A stretch of 64,000 nt of DNA from Caballeronia hypogeia. Its GTDB lineage: Bacteria; Pseudomonadota; Gammaproteobacteria; Burkholderiales; Burkholderiaceae. The notes beneath the pieces are model-generated. The model did no database searches, was not told the DNA's origin, and saw only the letters and a list, made by a program, of their open reading frames with translations. The first letter of the stretch is position 1; every line of letters starts with the position of its first letter. The position numbers and the translations under genes were made by a program. Where the stretch lies: positions 248,001 to 312,000 of the forward strand of contig NZ_FCOA02000002.1 of assembly GCF_001544875.2 (NCBI RefSeq), in the 5' to 3' direction. Positions 17,172-24,487 of the stretch are shown here, in pieces.

Positions 17172-18134
17172 ATGGCGGCAAGCGCAGAGGACTCGATCGG
17201 AAGCGTGTATGTCGATGCCGCGCATCTCGCGCGGCTCGAATATCGTGCGCGCGGGTTGAGCTTTCTCAAGCCCGCACCGGTGTCGAGCATTCTGTCGGGC
17301 CGGCACGCGTCGCGCATGCGCGGGCGCGGTCTCAACTTCGAGGAGCTGCGCGGCTATCTGCCGGGCGACGATATCCGTCATCTGGATTGGCGCGTGACAT
17401 TGCGCACCGGCAAGCCGCATGTACGCGTGTACACGGAGGAGCGCGACCGGCCTCTGCTGGTGGTGGTCGATCAGCGCATGAACATGTTCTTCGGATCAAG
17501 CCGCGCGTTCAAGTCGGTGGTCGCCGCCGAAGCCGCCGCCCTCGCCGTGTGGATGGCCTTCGCCGCGGGCGATCGCGTCGGCGGCGTGGTCTTCGGCGAC
17601 GACGACATCGTGCGCGTGCGGCCTTTGCGCAGCCGCAGCCGCATCGACATGTTGTTCGGTGCGATCGGCCGCATGAATCGCGCGCTCGCCGCCGAGAGTC
17701 CCGCGCGCACGAACTACGCGCAACTGAATGCCGCGCTGGAAGGCGTGCTGCAGATCGCGGGGCACGATTTTCTCGTGTGCATCGTGAGCGATTTCGCGGG
17801 CGCCGATGAACGCACGCGGCAGCTCTTGCGCCAGCTCGCGGCGCACAACGACGTGATCGCCGCGCTCGTCTTCGATCCGATGTGGCAGCGCATGCCGGAA
17901 CATCGCGCGCTGGTCGTGAGCGAAGGGCGCTTGCAGGTCGAATTGCGCATCGAGCATGAGCGCGTGCGCGAACCGCTCGCGAGTCTGTTCAAGGGACGCG
18001 CCGCCGGCATCGCCGAGTTGCTGCGCGCGAGCGGTGTGCCGCTGATGGCGTTGTCGACGGCCGAGCCTGTCACGGATCAGGTGCGCAGGCTCTTCGGCGA
18101 GCGGCCGCGCCATGCACCGGGAAGCGGCATATGA
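17172..18134 (+). CDS. DUF58 protein of the MoxR/Bat operon
   Basis: A 320-residue DUF58 protein. Family hallmarks are LSGRHASRMRGRGLNFEELRGYLPGDDIRHLDWRVT, which is split here across residues about 40-80, and the following VYTEERDRPLLVVVD, where a VWA-like fold with a partial metal site begins. DUF58 proteins nearly always lie between MoxR and VWA genes and are taken as the adaptor linking the ATPase to membrane VWA proteins. A GGAGG site (17157-17161) precedes the ATG and the stop overlaps the next start (ATGA at 18131). Confidence 0.9.
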   Translation: MAASAEDSIGSVYVDAAHLARLEYRARGLSFLKPAPVSSILSGRHASRMRGRGLNFEELRGYLPGDDIRHLDWRVTLRTGKPHVRVYTEERDRPLLVVVDQRMNMFFGSSRAFKSVVAAEAAALAVWMAFAAGDRVGGVVFGDDDIVRVRPLRSRSRIDMLFGAIGRMNRALAAESPARTNYAQLNAALEGVLQIAGHDFLVCIVSDFAGADERTRQLLRQLAAHNDVIAALVFDPMWQRMPEHRALVVSEGRLQVELRIEHERVREPLASLFKGRAAGIAELLRASGVPLMALSTAEPVTDQVRRLFGERPRHAPGSGI

Positions 18135-18646
18135 GCGATCCTCTCGTTCCCCGCGATACACCCGCCGCGTTGCAATCGTTGCGCGAATTGCCTTTACCCG
18201 CGCCGGTTTCGTATGCGCCGAAGACCATCGGCTGGTTGCTCGTCGCGTTGTTGCTCGTGCTGATCGCGTTGTTCCTTGCGTGGCGCGCGTGGCGACGTCA
18301 CGAGAAGGCGCGCTATCGTCGCGAGGCGCTGGCGGAACTGACGCGCATCGAAGCGAAGCTCGACGATGCAGCCACGCGCGCGACCGCGCTTGCCGAGATC
18401 GCGCCGCTCATCAAGCGCACGGCGCTCGCGACCGCATCGCGAGAACGAGTGGCCGCGCTGAGCGGTGCATCGTGGCTCGCCTACCTGCGCAAGACCCGCG
18501 CATCCTTCGACGATGAATGCGGGGCGCTGCTCTGCATGGCGAGCTACGCTCCCGCCGAACGCCTGGGCGACGTGACGCCGGATCAGGCGAAGCATCTCGC
18601 GCAAGCCGCACGCGACTGGATCGCGCATCATCATGTGGAAGCTTGA
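18131..18646 (+). CDS. DUF4381 membrane protein of the MoxR/Bat operon
   Basis: A 171-residue protein with one membrane helix (about 35-55, GWLLVALLLVLIALFLAW) after a proline-rich LRELPLPAPVSYAPKTIGW lead typical of DUF4381, followed by a basic, helical cytoplasmic part. In related operons this small gene sits exactly here between DUF58 and the first VWA protein. Its start overlaps the DUF58 stop (ATGA) and its end overlaps the VWA start by 14 bases, so the set is translationally coupled. Its molecular role is unknown. Confidence 0.85.
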   Translation: MSDPLVPRDTPAALQSLRELPLPAPVSYAPKTIGWLLVALLLVLIALFLAWRAWRRHEKARYRREALAELTRIEAKLDDAATRATALAEIAPLIKRTALATASRERVAALSGASWLAYLRKTRASFDDECGALLCMASYAPAERLGDVTPDQAKHLAQAARDWIAHHHVEA

Positions 18647-19649
18647 ATTCCCGTGGATGTTCGCGCTGTTGCCGCTGCCCGCGCTCGTGTGGTGGCTCGT
18701 GCCTGCGTATCGCACGACGGCGTCCGCGGTGCGCATGCCGTTCTTTCAGGAAATGGCCGACGCCGCCGGCGAGAAGCCCGCGCCCGGCGGCGTGCGTCTG
18801 CGCAGCAACTGGCTGCAACGCCTGCTGATGCCCTTGCTGTGGGTGCTGCTGCTGATCGCGGCGGCGCGTCCGGTGTTCGTCGAAGCGCCTGTCACGCGCG
18901 ACATGCCCGCACGCGATCTCCTGCTTGCGATCGACCTGTCGCAATCGATGAGCGAACGTGATTTCATCGACAGTGCGAGCGGCGAACGCCTGGATCGTCT
19001 GAGCGCGGTGAAGCGCGTGGTCGCGGACTTCATCGCGAAACGCAAGGCCGATCGTATCGGTCTCGTCGTGTTCGGCGATGCCGCCTATCCGCAAGCGCCG
19101 CTCACGCTCGATCACGACAGCGTGCAGATGTTGCTCGACGCGATGCGCATCGGCATGGCGGGACCGCGCACGGCCATTGGTGACGCGATCGGTCTCGCGG
19201 TCAAGCTGATGCAGAACACGCCCGCGCAGGAAAAAGTGCTCGTGCTGCTAACCGACGGCAACGACACCGCGAGCGCGATTCCTCCGGAGCAGGCGGCGCG
19301 TATCGCGAAACGGCATGGCATCGTCGTGCATACGATCGGTATCGGCGATCCGGGCACGCAAGGCGAGGACAAGGTCGACCTCGACGCGCTCGCGCGCATC
19401 GCGACAATAACGGGCGGCAGTGCGTTTCATGCGCTCGGGCGTGAAGAGGATCTCGCGTCTGTGTATGCGCAGATCGACAAGATGACGCCCGAGAAGGTCA
19501 AGCGCGAAGTCTATCGGCCGCAGCGCGAGTTCTATTGGGCGCCGCTCGCGCTCGCGGTCTCGCTGCTGACGCTCTATCACGTGCTCGCGTTACTCGTCGC
19601 GTGGCTGCGCGCGCCGCGTCGCGCGACCACTGAAGAGGCGGAGGCCTGA
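18633..19649 (+). CDS. VWA-domain membrane protein (BatA-like)
   Basis: A 338-residue protein with two N-terminal membrane helices (about 7-25 and 62-80), a von Willebrand A domain (about 95-290) exposed to the periplasm or cytoplasm between helices, and a C-terminal helix (about 305-325). The metal-ion-dependent adhesion site is complete: DLSQS at 101-105, a later conserved Thr in GPRTAIGD and LLTDGND. It therefore should bind a divalent ion and a partner ligand. It is probably the functional VWA partner of MoxR in this operon. Confidence 0.9.
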   Translation: MWKLEFPWMFALLPLPALVWWLVPAYRTTASAVRMPFFQEMADAAGEKPAPGGVRLRSNWLQRLLMPLLWVLLLIAAARPVFVEAPVTRDMPARDLLLAIDLSQSMSERDFIDSASGERLDRLSAVKRVVADFIAKRKADRIGLVVFGDAAYPQAPLTLDHDSVQMLLDAMRIGMAGPRTAIGDAIGLAVKLMQNTPAQEKVLVLLTDGNDTASAIPPEQAARIAKRHGIVVHTIGIGDPGTQGEDKVDLDALARIATITGGSAFHALGREEDLASVYAQIDKMTPEKVKREVYRPQREFYWAPLALAVSLLTLYHVLALLVAWLRAPRRATTEEAEA

Positions 19650-19650
19650 C

Positions 19651-21228
19651 ATGGCCATCGACCTCACGGCGTTTCACTTTTTGCGACCGCTGTGGCTGCT
19701 GCTGCTGATTCCCGCCGTGCTGCTGCCCTTCGTCTGGCTGCGTCGCAACGACGTGCGCGCGCGCTGGCGCAATCTCATCGCGCCGCGCTTGCTGGAGCAT
19801 CTGATCGTCGGCGACGGCGCGCGTCGCGGCGTGCAGCCGGTGCATACGCTGGCCGCGCTGATCGCGCTCGGCGCCATCGCAATCGCGGGCCCGACGTGGC
19901 AGCAGGAACGCCCGCCGTTCGATCAGGACAAGGCGCCGCTCGTCGTGGTGCTGGAGCTCGCGCGTTCGATGGATGCCGCCGATATCGCGCCGACGCGCAT
20001 CGAGCGCGCGAAGCAGAAGGTGCTCGATCTCGCGGCGGCGCGCAAGGGCGCGCGCACCGGGCTCGTCGTGTTCGCGGCGAGCGCGCATCTGGTCGTGCCG
20101 CCGACCGAAGACCCGGCCATGCTCGATCTCTACGTGCCCGCGCTCGCGCCCGAACTGATGCCGCGCGACGGCAAGAACGCGGCCGCGGGTCTCGAGATCG
20201 CGGAGCGCATGCTGGAGAAGGATGAAGCGGCGGGGACGATCGTCTTCGTGAGCGACGGCTTCGACGAAAGCCATGCCGATGAGTTCCTGCGCGTGGCGAA
20301 GGCGTCGAAGCATCAGTTGCTTTGGCTCGCGGTGGGCACGGAGAACGGCGGGCCGATACGCAAGCCGAACGGCGAACTCGCGATGGACGATGCGGGCCAT
20401 CCGCTCACCGGCACCTTCGACGCCGCCGCGATTCAGAAGATCACGCGAGCCGCATCGATACCGCTCGCGAGCATGCGCGCCGATGACGACGATATCGAAT
20501 GGGTGCGGCATCGCGCGCAGGTCTATCTCGAAGCGGAGCAGGAATCGAAGGTCGTGCCGCGCTGGAAGGAGACGGGCTACTGGCTGATCCTGCCGATTCT
20601 GCTGATCGCGTTGTATTGCTTCAGGCGCGGCTGGACGGTCAAATGGCTGCCTGTCCTGATCATTGCGCTTGCAGCCAGCGGCACGCCGAAGGAAGCGCAT
20701 GCGGCGTCGTTCGAATGGCTCGACCTGTTCGCGACGCACGATCAGCAGGGACGCTTCAGCTTCGAACACGGCGATTACAAGCGTGCCGCGCAACGCTTCG
20801 ACGATCCGATGTGGAAAGGCCGCGCGCAATATCTCGCGGGCGACTATGCGGATGCGCTCGAAACCTTCTCGCGTCTGGATACGGCGGATGCGTATTTCTA
20901 CATCGGCAACACGCTCGCGCACTTGAAGGATTACGAGGGCGCGGTGAAGGCTTACGACAACGCCATCGCGCGCCGCGCAAATTTCACCGATGCGCTCGCC
21001 AATCGCGATCTCGCGCGGAAGCTCATCAAGGACGAAAACGAAGGCGACGAATCGACGACGCTCAAGCCCGATCAGATCGACATCGAAAAGAAGAAGGGCA
21101 AGGAAGGCAAGCAGGTGCTCGTGCAAGGACAGCGTCCGTCGGAAGACGCGTGGATGCGCAACCTGAACACGTCGCCGGCGGCTTTCCTGCATCAGCGCTT
21201 CGCCCAGGAAGCGGAAGGCGCGCCATGA
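19651..21228 (+). CDS. VWA/TPR membrane protein (BatB/BatC-like)
   Basis: A 525-residue protein combining two N-terminal helices (about 12-30, 65-82), a VWA domain (about 95-290), a membrane helix region (about 310-345) and a C-terminal TPR segment (about 365-460, GDYADALETFSRLDTADAYFYIGNTLA). It thus joins what are separate BatB and BatC proteins elsewhere. The first metal-site motif is altered: DxSxS of the sister protein is ELARS here (Glu102, Ala104), so metal binding is doubtful. The charged tail (about 470-520) is Lys/Glu-rich. It starts one base after the previous stop, and its stop overlaps the next start. Confidence 0.88.
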   Translation: MAIDLTAFHFLRPLWLLLLIPAVLLPFVWLRRNDVRARWRNLIAPRLLEHLIVGDGARRGVQPVHTLAALIALGAIAIAGPTWQQERPPFDQDKAPLVVVLELARSMDAADIAPTRIERAKQKVLDLAAARKGARTGLVVFAASAHLVVPPTEDPAMLDLYVPALAPELMPRDGKNAAAGLEIAERMLEKDEAAGTIVFVSDGFDESHADEFLRVAKASKHQLLWLAVGTENGGPIRKPNGELAMDDAGHPLTGTFDAAAIQKITRAASIPLASMRADDDDIEWVRHRAQVYLEAEQESKVVPRWKETGYWLILPILLIALYCFRRGWTVKWLPVLIIALAASGTPKEAHAASFEWLDLFATHDQQGRFSFEHGDYKRAAQRFDDPMWKGRAQYLAGDYADALETFSRLDTADAYFYIGNTLAHLKDYEGAVKAYDNAIARRANFTDALANRDLARKLIKDENEGDESTTLKPDQIDIEKKKGKEGKQVLVQGQRPSEDAWMRNLNTSPAAFLHQRFAQEAEGAP

Positions 21229-22550
21229 TGATGCGCCGCCTTCTCTCGATGCTGTGTCTGTGGCTCGCATGCGCGATCGCATGGGCCGACGACGCGCCGC
21301 GCACGATGCTGCGCGCGCATCTCGAACCTTCGGGTCCGGTGGTCGCGGGCAGCGCGGTGATGCTCGTGGTCGATGCGCTCACCACGACCTGGTTCACCGC
21401 CGCGCCCGACTGGCCGCTCTTCGAAATCCGCGATGCCTTCGTCACATTACCCGACGACAGCGCGCAGAACATGAACGAGACGATCGACGGCGTGCGCTGG
21501 TTCGGCGTGAGCCGCGCGTATCGGATCGTGCCGCGCACCTCGGGTTCGTTCGACGTGCCCGCGTTCACGATCACGCTGCATCCCGGCGGAATGGATACGC
21601 CCGTCGCGCAACAGACGCCGGCGCTAAAATTCCTCGCCACATTGCCGCCCGGTGCGGAAGGCATGACGTCGTTTTTCCCCGCGCCGAATCTCACGGCGAC
21701 GCAGCGCATCGAGCCGCAGGACGGCAAGCTCGAAGTGGGCGGCACGATCACGCGCATGGTCACGCAGCGCGCCGAGGCGACCGAATCGATGCTGATCGCG
21801 CCGGTTCGGTTCGACGATATCGAGGGCTTGCGCCGCACGCCGAAGCAGCCCGCGACGCGCAATATCGCAAGCGACCGGACCGGTCTCGTCGCGGGCGAGC
21901 GCACGGATACGGTCACGTATGTCGTGAACCGGCGCGGCCATTACGAGTTGCCGCCGATCGATATCGAATGGTGGAACACGACGACGCAGCGGCGCGAAAC
22001 CGTTCATCTGCCCGCCGTGCGTTTCATCGCGCGCGCGGCGCACGAAAAGCCGCTGTGGGAAATTCCCGCCGATGCGCTCGCCGGCGCCGCGCGTCATACG
22101 GTCATCTTCCTGAACGCGCGTGACATGGTGATTGCGTGCATCGCGTTGCTTGCAATCGTGGCCGGCGTCTGGTGCTATCCGCGCCTGCGCAGATGGCTCG
22201 AACGCCTGTCGCGCTGGTGGCGCGCGGAACGAAAGCGCCGGGCGGAAGGCGAGTTCGCCGCGTGGCGCGCATTGCGCCGCGCGGCCGACTCGGGCCTCAT
22301 GCAGCGCGTGGCGCCGGCGCTGTATCGGTGGATGGACACGAATCCGCATATCGCGCATCCTGCGAAGCTCGACGACCTCGCACACGAGGAAGAACCCGCA
22401 TTGCAGGAACTCGCGAGGGGCGTCGAGGCTCATTATCAAAAGCCCCAGGCCGACGACGCCCGGATGCGCGTGAAGCTTCATCGTCTGATGCCCTCGAAGC
22501 GCTCGCGTCATGCGAGAAAGCCCGCGTTGCCGCCGCTCAACGAAGGATGA
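21225..22550 (+). CDS. BatD-like protein
   Basis: A 441-residue protein with a signal peptide (MMMRRLLSMLCLWLACAIAWA), a periplasmic region of immunoglobulin-like beta domains (about 22-285, including LEPSGPVVAGSAVMLVVDAL and RVVTYVVNRRGHYELPPIDIEWW-type strands), one membrane helix (about 300-318) and a basic cytoplasmic tail rich in Arg/Trp. This is the layout of BatD/oxygen-tolerance proteins that close such operons. ATG 21225 overlaps the preceding stop as ATGA; the frame upstream of it is only a shadow of the VWA/TPR gene. Function in the complex is inferred from family and position. Confidence 0.82.
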   Translation: MMMRRLLSMLCLWLACAIAWADDAPRTMLRAHLEPSGPVVAGSAVMLVVDALTTTWFTAAPDWPLFEIRDAFVTLPDDSAQNMNETIDGVRWFGVSRAYRIVPRTSGSFDVPAFTITLHPGGMDTPVAQQTPALKFLATLPPGAEGMTSFFPAPNLTATQRIEPQDGKLEVGGTITRMVTQRAEATESMLIAPVRFDDIEGLRRTPKQPATRNIASDRTGLVAGERTDTVTYVVNRRGHYELPPIDIEWWNTTTQRRETVHLPAVRFIARAAHEKPLWEIPADALAGAARHTVIFLNARDMVIACIALLAIVAGVWCYPRLRRWLERLSRWWRAERKRRAEGEFAAWRALRRAADSGLMQRVAPALYRWMDTNPHIAHPAKLDDLAHEEEPALQELARGVEAHYQKPQADDARMRVKLHRLMPSKRSRHARKPALPPLNEG

Positions 22551-22588
22551 GGCAGGATCTCGATCATCGACAAGAAAGGATTACGGCC

Positions 22589-23674
22589 ATGAATCGCTTT
22601 ACCCGGAGGCTCGCGTGCCTCGTCGCGCTCGCCCTGCTTTCCACGTCGCTGGCGCTGGCTTGCACGCGCGCGCTGTACGTCGGCGACAAGGGACTCGTCA
22701 TCACGGGCCGCACGATGGACTGGTCCGAGGACATGCGCTCGAACCTTTGGGTGATGCCGGCGGGCATCGAGCGCGACGGCAACGCGGGACCGCGTTCGAT
22801 CAAATGGAAGTCGAAGTATGGGAGCGTGGTGGTGTCGGGCTACGAGATCGGCACCGTGGACGGCATGAACGAACGCGGGCTCGTCGCCAACGCGCTGTAT
22901 CTGGCCGAAACCGATTACGGGAAGCCCGACCCGAAGCGCGATCCGATGTCCATCAGCCTGTGGGCGCAATACGCGCTCGACAACTTCGCGACCGTCGGGC
23001 AAGCGGTCTACGTGCTGTCGCGCGAGCCGTTCCAGATCATCGCGCCGCCGCTGCCCAACGGCAAGCCGCTCACCATTCATCTTTCGCTTTCCGATGCGCG
23101 GGGCGATTCGGCCATCTTCGAGTATCTCAACGGCAAGCTCATCATCCATCAGAGCAAGAAGTACAAGGTGATGACCAACTCGCCCGTCTACGACGACCAG
23201 CTTGCGATCGATACCTACTGGAGGAGCGTCGGCGGCTCGGGCTTTTTGCCAGGCACGAATCGCGCGGCGGATCGCTTCGTGCGCACGTCCTTTCTGCTCG
23301 ACGCCATTCCGAAAAAGGCCGATCCGAACTACATGGCGGGCGTGCCGCAGCAGTCGTATCCATTTCAGGCGGTGGCGAGCGTGATGAGCCTGATGCGATC
23401 GGTGAGCGTGCCGCTCGGGATCAGCACGCCCGAGCAGCCGAATCTTTCTTCGACGATATGGCGCACGGTGTCCGACCAGCAGAACCTGAACTACTACTTC
23501 GACTCCGCCACGCGGCCCGACACGTTCTGGGTGTCGATGAAGAAGCTGAACCTGAATCCGGGCGCGCCGGTGATGAAGCTGACCATCGATTCAGGGCAGG
23601 TTTATTCGGGCGAAGTGTCCGGAAGCTTCGTGGCGACGCCGCCGTTCGCATTCATGCCGGCGAAAGCGCCCTGA
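22589..23674 (+). CDS. Choloylglycine-hydrolase-family Ntn hydrolase, exported
   Basis: A 361-residue linear-amide C-N hydrolase of the penicillin V acylase/bile salt hydrolase family. The signal peptide ends ALA just before Cys25 (LALACTRALY), so cleavage would expose the N-terminal nucleophile Cys required for Ntn hydrolysis. GRTMDWSED matches the conserved Arg/Asp active-site segment, and MNERGLVANALYL and NSPVYDDQL follow as in the family. Gram-negative members of this group often cleave acyl-homoserine lactones or penicillin V rather than bile salts, so a quorum-quenching role is possible. AAGAAAGGA precedes the ATG. It starts 38 bases after BatD and may be co-transcribed. Confidence 0.88.
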   Translation: MNRFTRRLACLVALALLSTSLALACTRALYVGDKGLVITGRTMDWSEDMRSNLWVMPAGIERDGNAGPRSIKWKSKYGSVVVSGYEIGTVDGMNERGLVANALYLAETDYGKPDPKRDPMSISLWAQYALDNFATVGQAVYVLSREPFQIIAPPLPNGKPLTIHLSLSDARGDSAIFEYLNGKLIIHQSKKYKVMTNSPVYDDQLAIDTYWRSVGGSGFLPGTNRAADRFVRTSFLLDAIPKKADPNYMAGVPQQSYPFQAVASVMSLMRSVSVPLGISTPEQPNLSSTIWRTVSDQQNLNYYFDSATRPDTFWVSMKKLNLNPGAPVMKLTIDSGQVYSGEVSGSFVATPPFAFMPAKAP

Positions 23675-23772
23675 CTCGGCCAGGAGGCGTGATTTTCACG
23701 GCGCTGTCATGAAACGGGGCGACGCTCTCGCCAGCACAGGTAAAATAGCGAGCTTTTGCCTCCCCTGACATC

Positions 23773-24477
23773 GTGCAAGGCCCCAAGCGCACGGCATTCA
23801 GCGGCCCGGCGCTCGTGCGCCTGCTGGCGCAGTTTGCCGATCTCGACGTTTTCGAACCCGCTCCGTCGCTCGCGGACCGGCTGAGCCAATGGCTCGGCTG
23901 GACCGACGCGATCGCGCTGTCCACCGCGCTCGCCTCCGATCCGCCCGCCGTCTCCGGCGCGCGATCCGCCGGACGCAGCATGGAACACATGGAGAAGGAG
24001 TGCGCGCGCGTGCGTGCGTCGCTCGGTGGCGCATTCGCGCGCGAGGAAGCGGCGGCGCGCCGCAGACATCGCGCGCCCGCGCAGCCGCTCGCGGATGAAG
24101 CGCCTGCCGATTACGCGGACTTTCGTCAGCGCTATCTGTCCCTGCAACAGGCGATGGACGCCGACATCGGCGCGCTGCGTGGCCGCCTGCGCGCGACGCT
24201 CGCCGCGACGTCGCCCGACATGGCGCGCCTCGCCGTGGTCGACGCCGTCATGGAGCAGGCGTTGAGCGCGCGCGAGCGCAGCCTGCTGGCCAACGTGCCC
24301 GTTTTGCTCGGCAAGCATTTCGAGCGCCTGCGCAGCGCGCACGCGACATCAGAAACGCCTGCGCCGAACGCGTGGCTCGACGTGTTCCGCCGCGACCAGC
24401 AAAGCGTGCTGCTCGCCGAACTGGACGTCCGTTTTCAACCGATCGAAGGCTTGCTCGCGGCTCTTCGCCTCCGCTAA
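23773..24477 (+). CDS. DUF3348 protein
   Basis: A 234-residue cytoplasmic protein matching my memory of DUF3348, a family seen in Burkholderiaceae and relatives next to DUF802 genes. The N-terminal motif RTAFSGPALVRLLAQFADLDV and the LSQWLGWTDAIAL segment are characteristic; the remainder is helical and rich in Arg/Ala/Glu, with no membrane helix and no visible catalytic motif. It begins with GTG. The following DUF802 gene starts about ten bases after its stop, so the two are probably co-translated. A function has not been established; I suspect an accessory factor of the neighbouring motor-like complex. Confidence 0.8.
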   Translation: MQGPKRTAFSGPALVRLLAQFADLDVFEPAPSLADRLSQWLGWTDAIALSTALASDPPAVSGARSAGRSMEHMEKECARVRASLGGAFAREEAAARRRHRAPAQPLADEAPADYADFRQRYLSLQQAMDADIGALRGRLRATLAATSPDMARLAVVDAVMEQALSARERSLLANVPVLLGKHFERLRSAHATSETPAPNAWLDVFRRDQQSVLLAELDVRFQPIEGLLAALRLR

Positions 24478-24487
24478 CTTGCTCGCT

